A DNA stretch of 64,000 nt from Jeotgalicoccus marinus DSM 19772 (GTDB lineage Bacteria; Bacillota; Bacilli; Staphylococcales; Salinicoccaceae): contig NZ_AUEE01000003.1 in the NCBI RefSeq assembly GCF_000425825.1, positions 186,001-250,000 on the forward strand, read 5' to 3'. Numbering within the stretch: position 1 is the stretch's first letter; each line of letters opens with the position of its first letter. Made by a program: the position numbers and the translations under genes. This document shows positions 44,380 to 53,183 of the stretch, in pieces. Below the pieces are notes generated by a model. It was not told the origin of the DNA and did no database searches. It saw nothing but the letters and a program-made list of their open reading frames with translations.

Positions 44380-45261
44380 CTAGTCCACCTCTTTAAAAAC
44401 TGGCATGAAACCGAGTGATAGGGCACCTTGACCGAGGTGAGAACAAAAGGCTGTACCAATCAGTCTAGTTTGAATGACTTGTTCAGGTAATACTGACTGA
44501 ATTGCTGCTTTTAATTTGAGCGCCTTGTGCTCTGAAAGTGTATGTCCAATACTGATTTGTATTTGGTGATTAGGAAACTCTTTACTGTAAGCTAAAGCAA
44601 GTTCAGCCAATCCCTTATTTCGTTGTTTTGTAGTCCGATATGTTTCTCTTAACAAAGGTGTATCATCCTGTACATATTCTAATACTGGGAAGGTTTTTAA
44701 GGATTTCTCTGCAACAGGTTTTAAAGACTTTCCTCGTCCGCCTTTTATAAAGTGATCACTTTTCTCAAGTCCAGCAAAAAAACAACTCGAGGTCATTAAC
44801 CATGTGAGCGCTTCTTTAATCGTGTCATAGGGCTTATCCTCATCAATCATTTTTGTGAGTTGAATAATTAACTGTTCCATATTAACTGACAGCCCCAGAG
44901 AGTCAATGTTATGAATCGTTAACTGGTTTCTATATTCTTCACTAATTGCCTCGGCAGTTTGAAAAGTCCCGCTTACTTTAGAACTTAAAAATATTCCAAT
45001 GACAGTGGTATAACCTTTTCCGATAATTTGTCTAAATTCTCTATGATAGTCTTGAACCGCTGGTTGAGAGGTCTTAGGTTGATTTTTTGTATCCTGCATC
45101 CATGTTTTAAAGAATGCATTTAAATGGACTTCATCAGTTGATTCTGTAATTACCTCACCATTTGGGAGCGCTAAGGTAAAGTCAACTTGGAACACATCTT
45201 CTCGCTCTCGGAGCGACTGAGGTAAATAAGCTGAGCTATCGCAAAGTACTGCTATCTTCAT
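44380..45261 (-). CDS. DegV-family fatty-acid-binding protein (FakB-like)
   Basis: 293 aa from ATG 45261, eight bases after AGGAGG. DegV features: VLCDSSAYLP, the SSKVSGTFQTA loop, NIDSLGLSVNM, FIKGGRGKSL and SIGHTLSEHKALKL. DegV/FakB proteins carry a single fatty acid and present it to the kinase FakA, yielding acyl-phosphate. Acyl-phosphate is also the product of the neighbouring PlsX, a functional coincidence worth noting. FakA itself is not in the window. Confidence 0.85.
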   Translation of the reverse strand: MKIAVLCDSSAYLPQSLREREDVFQVDFTLALPNGEVITESTDEVHLNAFFKTWMQDTKNQPKTSQPAVQDYHREFRQIIGKGYTTVIGIFLSSKVSGTFQTAEAISEEYRNQLTIHNIDSLGLSVNMEQLIIQLTKMIDEDKPYDTIKEALTWLMTSSCFFAGLEKSDHFIKGGRGKSLKPVAEKSLKTFPVLEYVQDDTPLLRETYRTTKQRNKGLAELALAYSKEFPNHQIQISIGHTLSEHKALKLKAAIQSVLPEQVIQTRLIGTAFCSHLGQGALSLGFMPVFKEVD

Positions 45262-45290
45262 TCGCAATTCCTCCTAGAAAATATCTCTTT

Positions 45291-46526
45291 CTAATCATTC
45301 CAATTTTTGAACAATAGAGAACCATTATGTCCACCAAATCCCATGGAATTTGAGAGTGCATATTGAATCATTTGAGTACGACCAGTTAATGGTACATAAT
45401 CCAAATCACATTCTGGGTCATGGTTCCTTAAGTTTAGTGTAGGGTGTATAAAATCATGCATCAATGATTGAACTGTCACTACCGCTTCAGCACCACCAGA
45501 AGCACCGTACATATGCCCCACGTAGCTCTTTGTACTAGATATAGCTACATTATAAGCTGCTTCTCCAAGCGCAAACTTTATAGCTTTCGTTTCACTTAAA
45601 TCATTGGCTGGTGTGCTCGTACCATGGGCGTTAATATATGAAATATCAGCAGCTGAGATATTTGCCATCTTGATTGCTTTTTTCATTGCTGTACCAGTAG
45701 CATGCCCGTCTGGTCGAGGTGCTGTTACATGGTATGCATCCGTTGTCGCACCATAACCAACAATCTCAGCATAGATTTTAGCTCCACGCGCCTCGGCTGA
45801 TTCTAGAGATTCCAACATTAAAATCCCCGCACCTTCACCAGGAACAAAACCGTCACGTTCTTTGTCAAATGGGCGAGATGCTCGGTCTGGATCCGACTCT
45901 GTCGACATCGCTTTTAAGACTGAGAAACCACTATAAGAAGAATCATTTAACGTCGCTTCCGCACCGCCTGCAAGACAAGCGGTCAGCTGTTCAGATTTGA
46001 TTTTAAGAAATGCCTCACCGATAGAGTGAGTGCCACTCGCACATGCTGATGATACTGCCATTGAGTCTCCTTTTATTCCGAGATGCATGGCAATACTTGC
46101 AGCTGCCATATTGACTGGTGTTTTGATATGAAAGAGTGCCTCTACTTTGTTCGGACCTTTATCGTGTAGTTTTCTCACATTATCCTCCATAGCGAGATAA
46201 CCCCCTGATCCGGTACCAACGATGACACCTACATCGTAAGCATTCCCTTCAGTAACTGTAAAACCACTCATATCAATCGCTTCATTAGCCGCTACCACAG
46301 CATATTGCGCAAATAAATCCATTCTTTTCGCGTCTTTTCTGCTGATCACATGCTCTGGATCAAAGTTTTTAACTTCTGCAGCAAGTGTCGTTTTGTAATC
46401 TTCTGGATTCACTTTTGTCGCACGTCCAATACCATGCCTATTATCTTTAATACTTTGCCAAATATCGTTTACGTTATTACCAATCGGGGTTACGGCACCC
46501 ATGCCCGTTACAACAACTCGCACCAT
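45291..46526 (-). CDS. fabF: 3-oxoacyl-ACP synthase II (FabF-type)
   Basis: 411 aa condensing enzyme with the full catalytic triad: Cys162 in SSACASGTH, His301 in NAHGTSTPANDL and His338 in SSTKSYVGHMYGASGG. The last motif differs from the usual SSTKSMTGHLLGAAGG, so acyl or partner specificity may be altered. ATG 46526 follows AAGGGA. It leads a unit with degV and plsX (29-base and 0-base gaps), all acting around acyl chains. In staphylococci the main fabF is normally paired with fabH; no fabH is here. Confidence 0.9.
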   Translation of the reverse strand: MVRVVVTGMGAVTPIGNNVNDIWQSIKDNRHGIGRATKVNPEDYKTTLAAEVKNFDPEHVISRKDAKRMDLFAQYAVVAANEAIDMSGFTVTEGNAYDVGVIVGTGSGGYLAMEDNVRKLHDKGPNKVEALFHIKTPVNMAAASIAMHLGIKGDSMAVSSACASGTHSIGEAFLKIKSEQLTACLAGGAEATLNDSSYSGFSVLKAMSTESDPDRASRPFDKERDGFVPGEGAGILMLESLESAEARGAKIYAEIVGYGATTDAYHVTAPRPDGHATGTAMKKAIKMANISAADISYINAHGTSTPANDLSETKAIKFALGEAAYNVAISSTKSYVGHMYGASGGAEAVVTVQSLMHDFIHPTLNLRNHDPECDLDYVPLTGRTQMIQYALSNSMGFGGHNGSLLFKNWND

Positions 46527-46676
46527 ACTTCATCCCTTCAATTCCTTTAATAGATACCATTTTAATATACATTGTAATCCTATCATAACGACAAGTATTC
46601 CACTTATAACTTCAATCCCTTAGAAAATTGGCCTTCATTATGCTATACTTCAACGAAATATAGGTAGGTGTCGTTG

Positions 46677-47063
46677 ATGAAGAGAGTAGAATTTTTTAAA
46701 TATATTTTAATTGCATGTGTTGGAGGTGTGCTGGATTTAGGGCTGTTTTACATCCTGTATACTTTTACAGATATTCATGTTCAGCTTGTAAATCTGATTA
46801 GTACGTTTGTCGGGGTCACGACAAATTTCCTAATCAACTACTATTTTAATTTCAAGGCTTCCAGCAAATTTTTCAAACGCTATATCTCTTTCTTAAGTGC
46901 TGGGATCATAGGCTTTGTTATTGTCTCTCTACTCGTCTTTCTCTTCCATCAGACCCTAGGATGGAATGCGATATTAGTAAAAATATTCGCGACAATGTTT
47001 GCAACACTAGTCCAGTATGTCATTAACCGTTATATTTCGTTTAGACGTTATAGAGCGATATAA
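46677..47063 (+). CDS. GtrA-family membrane protein
   Basis: 128 aa with four hydrophobic helices. FFKYILIACVGGVLDLGLFYIL and FLINYYFNFK, then YVINRYISFRR are the GtrA (PF04138) pattern. Family members are thought to help flip lipid-linked sugars for cell-surface glycosylation. ATG 46677 is six bases after AGGTAGGTG. It is divergent from fabF; no glycosyltransferase is adjacent. Confidence 0.9.
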   Translation: MKRVEFFKYILIACVGGVLDLGLFYILYTFTDIHVQLVNLISTFVGVTTNFLINYYFNFKASSKFFKRYISFLSAGIIGFVIVSLLVFLFHQTLGWNAILVKIFATMFATLVQYVINRYISFRRYRAI

Positions 47064-47065
47064 AA

Positions 47066-47092
47066 AATACCGCCTGATGGCGGTATTTTATT
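47066..47092. terminator. Bidirectional intrinsic terminator
   Basis: AAATACCGCC-TGAT-GGCGGTATTTT between convergent genes. Confidence 0.88.
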
Positions 47093-47477
47093 ATTTAGAC
47101 TGATATAAGAGTGTCTGTACAAAAAATGTAATAAAGCTGAGTAACAATGTAACGCCGCCACCAATATAGAGAATCAATGAAAAGACTTCTGGTAAGCCGA
47201 GAGAAGCAACATTGTTAACAAACATACCTAATACTAGACCTGTCGTTCCAATAATTGCAGTCCAAACGTGGAATTTTGCAAGACCATTGTATTTCACATT
47301 AAATACCTGGTAAAAGACTGACCAAGAAAATAGACTTAACCAACCTACAACGAGAATATGGGCGTGAATTGGTCGAAGTGCATATGAACCAGATCCCGCC
47401 ATATGTGCACCCATGACTGAACCAATTAAGCCGAATAAGCCTGCTGCAACCAAGAGAATTTTAACCGGACTTTTCAT
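47091..47477 (-). CDS. Four-helix membrane protein, heme-copper-oxidase subunit I-like
   Basis: 128 aa, four hydrophobic helices. HAHILVVGWLSLFSWSVFYQ carries a His-x-His pair in the manner of the first helices of NorB/cbb3-type subunits. It is far too short for an oxidase, so it may bind heme or be an accessory protein. A divergent Rrf2 regulator gene lies 147 bases away and probably controls it. Function unknown. Confidence 0.65.
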   Translation of the reverse strand: MKSPVKILLVAAGLFGLIGSVMGAHMAGSGSYALRPIHAHILVVGWLSLFSWSVFYQVFNVKYNGLAKFHVWTAIIGTTGLVLGMFVNNVASLGLPEVFSLILYIGGGVTLLLSFITFFVQTLLYQSK

Positions 47478-47624
47478 AAAAATGCTCCTTTTTCTTTTTT
47501 AGTAATACCTACATAGTACTGGTCGTATATGAACTCAATATGAACAAGTTTAAATCTTTTCCTTGCAACATTAAACTTATACCGTTATTATAGACTCATA
47601 ATATCCATAAAGGAGCGTAAGGCT

Positions 47625-48008
47625 TTGAAGTTTTCTAGAGGAACAGATTATGCATTACATGTTATGGCTTTTTTAGCTAGCCAACAAGATAAGAATGAAA
47701 AATTCCCAGTTGCAGACCTATCTAAGAAACTGAAAGTATCGACAACATACCTTTCAAAAATACTCGCTCGATTAGTTAAACAAAGATATATCATAGCGAG
47801 TAGTGGGGCTAAAGGTGGCTATTCTCTACCAGAGGATTGGCAGGATATTTCAGTCTACGATATTATCCATGCAATTGATGGACACCCCTCTCTTTTAGAG
47901 GACAGCTTTAATCATGGTGATGAATGTAAGATTAATCGTTTAATGATGAGTGTTGAAAATGATATGATTCAATCATTAAAAAGTAAAAGCATCGCTTCTT
48001 TAGTTTAA
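47625..48008 (+). CDS. Rrf2-family regulator
   Basis: 127 aa from TTG 47625, eight bases after AAGGAG. MKFSRGTDYALHVMAFLA and the recognition segment VSTTYLSKILARLVKQRYI are typical Rrf2. Only one cysteine (DECKIN) is found where NsrR/IscR have three, so an iron-sulfur cluster is unlikely. The C-terminus is short. It is divergent from the oxidase-like membrane protein. Confidence 0.88.
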   Translation: MKFSRGTDYALHVMAFLASQQDKNEKFPVADLSKKLKVSTTYLSKILARLVKQRYIIASSGAKGGYSLPEDWQDISVYDIIHAIDGHPSLLEDSFNHGDECKINRLMMSVENDMIQSLKSKSIASLV

Positions 48009-48094
48009 AAAAACGATTTGATTCTTCAGTTCGTTTTTTTAATCGAGTTATAATGGATATAAAAACTCTATAATATATATAAAGGTGGAATAAT

Positions 48095-48994
48095 ATGTAC
48101 GATGTAATTATAGTTGGCGGTGGCCCAGCAGGTTTAAGTGCAGCATTAAATTTTGGACGAGGTTTGACAGCAGCCTTAGTCATAGACAATAACCAACCTT
48201 GAAACAAGGTAACGACAGAATCACATGGCTACTTAACACAAGATGGCGTATCACCAGATGAGTTTAGACAAAGTGCCAAAGCAGATGTAGTAAAATACGA
48301 AGATGTTGAAACAGTTGAAGATCGTGTAGTGAATATCGTCAAAGAAGATGGAGTTTTTAAAGTGACGACAGAAAAAACAAGCTACGAAAGTAAACAAGTG
48401 CTTCTGGCAACTGGAATAAGAGAATTTTACCCGGACATTAAAAACTTCGAACAGTTTTATGGTAAATCAGTATTCTACTGCCCATGGTGTGATGGCTATG
48501 AAATGAAACATCGCCGTATCGCTATAATGGTGGATGAAATGTCAATTGACCATATTGTCATGCTTCTATCTAATTGGAGTGATGATCTATTAATCTGTAC
48601 CAATGGAAATGATGTGTTGACCGAAGAACTTAAAGCGCTGTTTGACTCAAAAGGTTATGCCTATAAAGACGCTGTGATTACAGAGATGACTGGTCAAGAT
48701 AATCAAGTCGAAAGCTTAATCTTTGAAGACAATACAAGCGAAGAAATTGGTGGCATGATTGCTTCCATGAAATGGGATACAGATTATGAATCCCTTAAGA
48801 ATCTAGATGTAGACCGTGATGAAAAAGGGCAAATCATAACAGATCAATTTGGTGAAACTTCCGTTTCTGAGCTATTTGTTAGTGGGGAGACTAAAGCTAA
48901 CTTTGCAAGACCATTAATCAATGCTGCCGCCGATGGTGGAGATGTGGCGAAATTCATGATAATTAAACGTTTAAAAGAAGACTTTTATAAGTAA
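48095..48994 (+). pseudogene. FAD/NAD(P) oxidoreductase (thioredoxin-reductase-like), nonsense mutation
   Basis: 300 codons with one in-frame TGA at 48200-48202 (codon 36). Before it the frame encodes VIIVGGGPAGLSAAL and VIDNNQP; after it NKVTTESHGYLTQDGVSPDEF. Relatives usually have Arg-Asn here, so CGA to TGA is the simplest explanation. Downstream the protein is intact: ATGIREFYPD, redox pair CPWCDGYE (48479 onwards) and SGETKANFARPLINAA. AAAGGTGG is correctly placed before ATG 48095. A re-start at GTG 48329 would lack the FAD motif. Either a recent pseudogene or a sequencing error. Confidence 0.85.
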
Positions 48995-49075
48995 GGTAAA
49001 AACAAGTTAGTCTGCTGTCTAGAACTAATTTGTTAGAATGAAGTAAAGAGAATTTTGAACCTTTAAGGTGGTTAT

Positions 49076-49453
49076 ATGAAAATCTTAATCTATGATGGTG
49101 ACTGCAACATGTGCAGTCGGTTAATCCAGTTCGTTGTTTTTATCAATAAAGATAAAAACTTGTATATTACGGATTTCAATAGCCAGTGGACTATAGAGAA
49201 TGTGGACTTAAATCCTAATGTCGACAGCCTAATATTTATAGATAATAACCAATTGTACTACTATTCCGATGCCGTTATTCAACTTACGACAGCACTTCAT
49301 CCATTATTCAAAATTGTGAGCATTACCCATATCGTTCCGAAAAGTTTAAGAGATAAGCTTTATAGATGGATTGCGAAAAATCGTCACCGAGTTTTTAAAG
49401 ATGATAAATGCAAGATGTCGAACGATAAATTTAGAGCTATGTATCTAGCTTAA
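49076..49453 (+). CDS. DCC-family thiol-disulfide oxidoreductase-like (DUF393)
   Basis: 125 aa. YDGDCNMCSRLIQFVV gives the DxxCxxC motif (Cys10, Cys13) that names the DCC family. Later HIVPKSLRDKLYRWIAKNRHRVF is also typical. The biochemical role is not established. It follows the broken oxidoreductase gene by 81 bases and is preceded by TTTAAGGTGG; a terminator follows. Confidence 0.88.
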   Translation: MKILIYDGDCNMCSRLIQFVVFINKDKNLYITDFNSQWTIENVDLNPNVDSLIFIDNNQLYYYSDAVIQLTTALHPLFKIVSITHIVPKSLRDKLYRWIAKNRHRVFKDDKCKMSNDKFRAMYLA

Positions 49454-49460
49454 TTCAGAG

Positions 49461-49487
49461 CACCTCGTGAGAGCGGGGTGTTTTTTG
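49461..49487 (+). terminator. Intrinsic terminator after the DCC gene
   Basis: CACCTCG / CGGGGTG stem with TGAGAG loop and TTTTTT. Confidence 0.85.
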
Positions 49488-49533
49488 TTGCTTATAATCC
49501 TTATGTTTCTAGTTATACCAACAATCAAAAACA

Positions 49534-49566
49534 CCGTACGTTGACTTACAACGTACGGCTTATTTT
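49534..49566 (-). terminator. Terminator of the small acidic gene
   Basis: CCGTACGTTG / CAACGTACGG stem; on the minus strand followed by TGTTTTTG. Confidence 0.8.
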
Positions 49567-49856
49567 TATAATGATTCAACAAATGCTTCTTCAGCTTCAC
49601 TAGCTGGATCAAACACTATTTCCTCGGAAATATTTTGTTCTATAAACTTCTCATATAATTGTTTAGCAATACTTTCGTTGAATTCATTTATAAAACCAAA
49701 AGATACTTCAATTTCATCTTCATTTTCTGTCGCTACCCCTTTTAAGTGGGCAAAGATACCTTCTTCAGTACATAGTGTTAAATATTTTACGTCTTCCAGT
49801 CCAAGCTGATGCTCGAAATCAGGGATTGCTTCTAATTGTACATTCTTAATTTCCAT
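49566..49856 (-). CDS. Small acidic hypothetical protein
   Basis: 96 aa, strongly acidic, cytoplasmic, no cysteine-rich or membrane segment. It reads MEIKNVQLEAIPDFEHQLGL, then a long acidic part with GFINEFNESIAKQLYEKF. I do not recognise the family. AAGGGAG precedes the ATG and a terminator follows, so it is a real single gene. Confidence 0.6.
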   Translation of the reverse strand: MEIKNVQLEAIPDFEHQLGLEDVKYLTLCTEEGIFAHLKGVATENEDEIEVSFGFINEFNESIAKQLYEKFIEQNISEEIVFDPASEAEEAFVESL

Positions 49857-49947
49857 GAATAAAAACTCCCTTCGGTGTATACTTTCATGTACCCAGAATA
49901 TAAAGTGGGCAATCTTAGTATTCTAGAAAATATTTTGTATAATGTGA

Positions 49948-50631
49948 ATAAAATCATATATTAAGACTGTAGAGTTATTTAACCAAGAAGGCGCTAAACT
50001 CGTGCTCGTAGATCTTGATGAAAATAAAGGACAAACAGTTGCAAAAGAAATCGGTTGAGATACAGTTTTCGTACAAGCGGACGTAACGAGTGAAGCAGAT
50101 GCTAAGAAGGTATTTGATACGACAATTGAAAAATTTGGTCGAGTAGATATATTATTTAACAACGCTGGAATAGGTGCAACTAAACCAACACACGAAGTAT
50201 CTTATGATGAGTATAGAAAGACAGTTAATGTTGACCTAGATGCAGTATTCTTATTCTCGAAATTTGCAATCGACTTATTCAGAAAACAAGGTAGCGGAAA
50301 TATTATCAATACAGCTTCTATGTATGGTTGGATTGGTGCAGCCGGTAGTGCTGCTTACAATGCTGCAAAAGGTGGCGTAATTAATTTAACGCGTTCTCTC
50401 GGTGTTGAGTATGCCGCTGAAAATATTAGAGTAAACGCCTTATGCCCAGGCTTCATTGATACACCAATTATTCATGAAGAAATGAAGCAATCACTATCAG
50501 ATGTCACACCTATCGGACGATTAGGTACATCAGAAGAGATGGCTAAAGCTGCTTTATTCTTAGCATCAGACGATTCATCATTTATGACAGCGAACACCCT
50601 AACTGTCGACGGTGGCTTTACAGCACAATAA
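49948..50631 (+). pseudogene. SDR-family dehydrogenase, N-terminus lost and internal stop
   Basis: The frame begins without any start codon after TGA 49945. The first recognisable residues are VELFNQEGAKLVLVDLDENK, which in relatives follow the TGxxxGIG cofactor motif, so about 20 codons are missing. A second defect is TGA at 50056-50058 inside KEIG-x-DTVFVQADVT. The rest is a good SDR: NNAG, SMYGW, YNAAK catalytic pair and final VDGGF. A -10-like TATAAT at 49938 lies directly before the truncated frame. Two independent lesions make a non-functional gene. Confidence 0.85.
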
Positions 50632-50643
50632 TAATAAATTAGG

Positions 50644-50684
50644 GACGGATGCTGACTGATACAGCAGTCCTGTATCAGTCCGTC
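50644..50684 (+). terminator. Long hairpin after the SDR pseudogene
   Basis: GACTGATACAG / CTGTATCAGTC with an outer GACG / CGTC pair; no T-run directly after it. Confidence 0.55.
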
Positions 50685-50704
50685 ACACCCGATGACAAAT
50701 AAAG

Positions 50705-50733
50705 AAAGAGCAGTCTTTGACTGCTCTTTCTTA
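50705..50733. terminator. Bidirectional intrinsic terminator
   Basis: AAAGAGCAGTC-TTT-GACTGCTCTTT followed by CTTATTTT; overlaps the stop of the DUF418 gene. Confidence 0.85.
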
Positions 50734-51744
50734 TTTTATCGGCATAATTTTCAAGTAAGTTAGGCATCTCCAAATGTACTCTAAAGGCCCATACTTAAAG
50801 ACTTTCGACCAGTAGTAGGTAAAGATTAACTGGATGACATATATGCCTATGCAAAGGAATAGTGTGTAAATAAGGCGAGTTGGTCCTTCAAAAAATATTG
50901 TACATGCTAGCCAAATTAGAACTGTTTGACCGAAGTAGTTTGTTAATGCCATTCGTCCGTAATATTTTAGGGGCGAAAGTAATTTCATTCCGAGATTAGT
51001 GTTTAATAAGCTGATCACTAATGTTGCATAAAAGATTGTCAGCACTGGTGATAGCATAAATACGATATGATTATATGAGTTCACTTGATCTGGGTACTCT
51101 TCAAATGTTCGACTTGTTTGTTCAACTAAGTCAATATGAGGTAAAACGTAGTATGATTGCATAATTAGGACTGCTGCCACACTAGCTAAACCAGAAAGGA
51201 TACCAACAATCTGCCATTTTCTTTTCGCTTTTGTAAATGTATAGATTAAACCATATTGTGCAAATGCATAACCTAGTATAAAGTAAGCAAGTGCAGCCAG
51301 AATTTTCACGTCAAAGTACAGGCAAGCAACTAACAGTATCAGGCCAAGGATTACATTCAATTCCTTTTTCAAAAATGAGAACAGGAGTAATATTAATCCG
51401 AAAATCGCATAGCTAAGCAACGCTTCACCCGGCTGAAGTTGCATGTGTAATAGACCAAATACTGCAAGTACAACGATTCTTCTTAAGTACAACATGTAAA
51501 TATTTTGAGACTTCTTTTTTGCATTATTTATAAAAATATAAAAGCCTATACCAAACAATGTCGAAAAGATGGTAAAGAACTTACTTTCTACAAAAAAATC
51601 TAAAAGTTTTCTATATAGAATATCAAGTTCAGTATGCGGGCTCTGTACACTGATGATTGCGCCAACATTGACTAGGATAATACCTAACAAGGCAAATCCA
51701 CGTAAATAATCTAAAGCATCAATCCTCTTGTTTAAAGTATTCAT
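50731..51744 (-). CDS. DUF418-domain membrane protein
   Basis: 337 aa from ATG 51744. N-terminal RIDALDYLRGFALLGIILVN and C-terminal YGRMALTNYFGQT with YGPLEYIWRCLTY are the DUF418 (YeiB-like) pattern. Eight to ten hydrophobic helices, acyltransferase-3-like topology. Function unknown in general. A TTG-started extension to 51774 exists but is lysine-rich and has no ribosome site. Confidence 0.85.
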   Translation of the reverse strand: MNTLNKRIDALDYLRGFALLGIILVNVGAIISVQSPHTELDILYRKLLDFFVESKFFTIFSTLFGIGFYIFINNAKKKSQNIYMLYLRRIVVLAVFGLLHMQLQPGEALLSYAIFGLILLLFSFLKKELNVILGLILLVACLYFDVKILAALAYFILGYAFAQYGLIYTFTKAKRKWQIVGILSGLASVAAVLIMQSYYVLPHIDLVEQTSRTFEEYPDQVNSYNHIVFMLSPVLTIFYATLVISLLNTNLGMKLLSPLKYYGRMALTNYFGQTVLIWLACTIFFEGPTRLIYTLFLCIGIYVIQLIFTYYWSKVFKYGPLEYIWRCLTYLKIMPIK

Positions 51745-51909
51745 TTTTTCATCTCGTTTCTTAATTTTTAACAAGATGTATCGTAACTTATGTCGACATG
51801 CTTTACAATAACTGTGACTATAATGTCACTTCAGAAGTATATAATGTTAGATAAAAATAGATTCTTAATAATAATTACTACTTTATACCTGTGAAAGGAG
51901 GAAAATTTC

Positions 51910-52584
51910 ATGAATCCAGAAGAACAATCAGATGGGTTTTCTTTAAGATCTACCATCTCTTTATTAGCAACAGTAGGTGTAATCGGCCTATTAATTTGGT
52001 TGAGTTTTAATGTCAATGTGCCTGAACCTGCCGTATTAAGAGATATGATTCAAGGATATGGATGGGCTGGTTGGTTAGTCTTTATAGGGATAACAGCACT
52101 CATTGCGATCACACCAATTCCCGTAACAATACCAGCGCTTGTTGCAGGCTCATTATACGGTGTCATTGCAGGTAGTTTATTCTCCTTCACAGGTGTGATG
52201 ATTGGATCATGGCTTGGCTACTGGTTAGCCCGACTTACAGGACAAGATCTCACGTTTAAACTCTTGGGTCGGCATGGGACAACTGTTAAAAAATACTTGA
52301 GTAACGCAGGCTTCTTAGCGATGTGTACGGCAAGATTGATGCCAGGCCTACCATACTGGCCTGTTAACTATGGGGCAGGTGCACTTGGGGTTAATCAGTA
52401 TGCATTTGTAGCAGCAACTTTTGTTGCATCTATACCAGGACAAATCTCCTTGGTTGCCCTCGGTGCCTTCGCTGCCAACCAATCACTATTCAATGGCATC
52501 ATATTAGTAGGGGCTTGGGTATTAGTACTGATATCAACTTGGGTGTCTTATCGCTATTGGCGAAATGCACGTGAAGATAATTAA
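51910..52584 (+). CDS. TVP38/TMEM64 (DedA-like) membrane protein
   Basis: 224 aa. Helices with ITPIPVTIPALVAGSLYG, GSWLGYWLARLTGQDL and RLMPGLPYWPVNYGAGALGV match the SNARE-associated/DedA-like family, whose members act as lipid scramblases or flippases. GGAGGAAAATTTC precedes the ATG. Divergent from the DUF418 gene across 165 bases. A terminator follows. Confidence 0.88.
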   Translation: MNPEEQSDGFSLRSTISLLATVGVIGLLIWLSFNVNVPEPAVLRDMIQGYGWAGWLVFIGITALIAITPIPVTIPALVAGSLYGVIAGSLFSFTGVMIGSWLGYWLARLTGQDLTFKLLGRHGTTVKKYLSNAGFLAMCTARLMPGLPYWPVNYGAGALGVNQYAFVAATFVASIPGQISLVALGAFAANQSLFNGIILVGAWVLVLISTWVSYRYWRNAREDN

Positions 52585-52599
52585 TATATCAATAAATAA

Positions 52600-52635
52600 A
52601 ATCCGTATGTTAACTATTTAAAGAACATACGGATT
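52600..52635. terminator. Bidirectional intrinsic terminator
   Basis: AATCCGTATGTT / AACATACGGATT stem between convergent genes. Confidence 0.8.
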
Positions 52636-52640
52636 ACTTT

Positions 52641-53135
52641 TCATTTTTTCCTACGCCATTGCTCAAAGGTATGTTCATGTTTGTTTCTTTCATCTACTAT
52701 GCCTTCTTCTTTCCAAACCAATTCGAATTTAGAGTAATCAAATGACTCTGGAAAATATACATCACCTTCAAAAGTATCGTGTATCACTGTTCTGAAGAGT
52801 TCATCCACCTCATCTTCAAATAGTTCGAACAATTTAGCGCCACCAATGATATACAAATCACGTGCTTCCTGTTTATCAATTTCTAATATCTCTTCCTTAG
52901 AATGAACGATAATCGCACCTTCAGCCACATAGTTTTCATCCGAGGTGAGGACAATATTTCTCCGATCTTTTAAAGGTCTATTTGGTATTGTTTCATACGT
53001 TTTACGCCCCGTTACAACATCACCACGCATGGTGATATCTTTAAAGAACTTTACGTCATTAGGTAATCTCCATGGTAACTTGTCACCACTGCCAATAAGT
53101 CTGTTTTGATCCTCTGCCCATACATATGCCAACAT
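52641..53135 (-). CDS. folA: Dihydrofolate reductase
   Basis: 164 aa. AYVWAEDQNRLIGSGDKLPW, LPNDVKFFK with the active-site Asp, GRKTYETIP, NIVLTSD and YIIGGAKLFELF are all DHFR elements. It reduces dihydrofolate with NADPH. In staphylococci the gene usually follows thyA; here thyA is absent, and the N-terminus looks more like lactic-acid-bacterial enzymes than that of S. aureus DHFR. A DUF1697 gene lies 49 bases upstream on the same strand. Confidence 0.93.
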   Translation of the reverse strand: MLAYVWAEDQNRLIGSGDKLPWRLPNDVKFFKDITMRGDVVTGRKTYETIPNRPLKDRRNIVLTSDENYVAEGAIIVHSKEEILEIDKQEARDLYIIGGAKLFELFEDEVDELFRTVIHDTFEGDVYFPESFDYSKFELVWKEEGIVDERNKHEHTFEQWRRKK

Positions 53136-53183
53136 ACAGTATCACTCCTGTAAGATTTCTAATCTACAACTTTACATCATTGA

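Noticed and set aside
48200-50058. In-frame TGA codons as recoding (selenocysteine or TGA=Trp)
   Set aside because: They do not fall at redox or Trp positions: the first replaces a usual Arg, the second a Gly/Asp region. All other genes use TGA as a stop, and Cys is intact at the CPWC site.
52641-53135. DHFR as an acquired trimethoprim-resistance gene
   Set aside because: It is not on a mobile element and no resistance-specific residue can be asserted by eye; folA of a relative is simpler.
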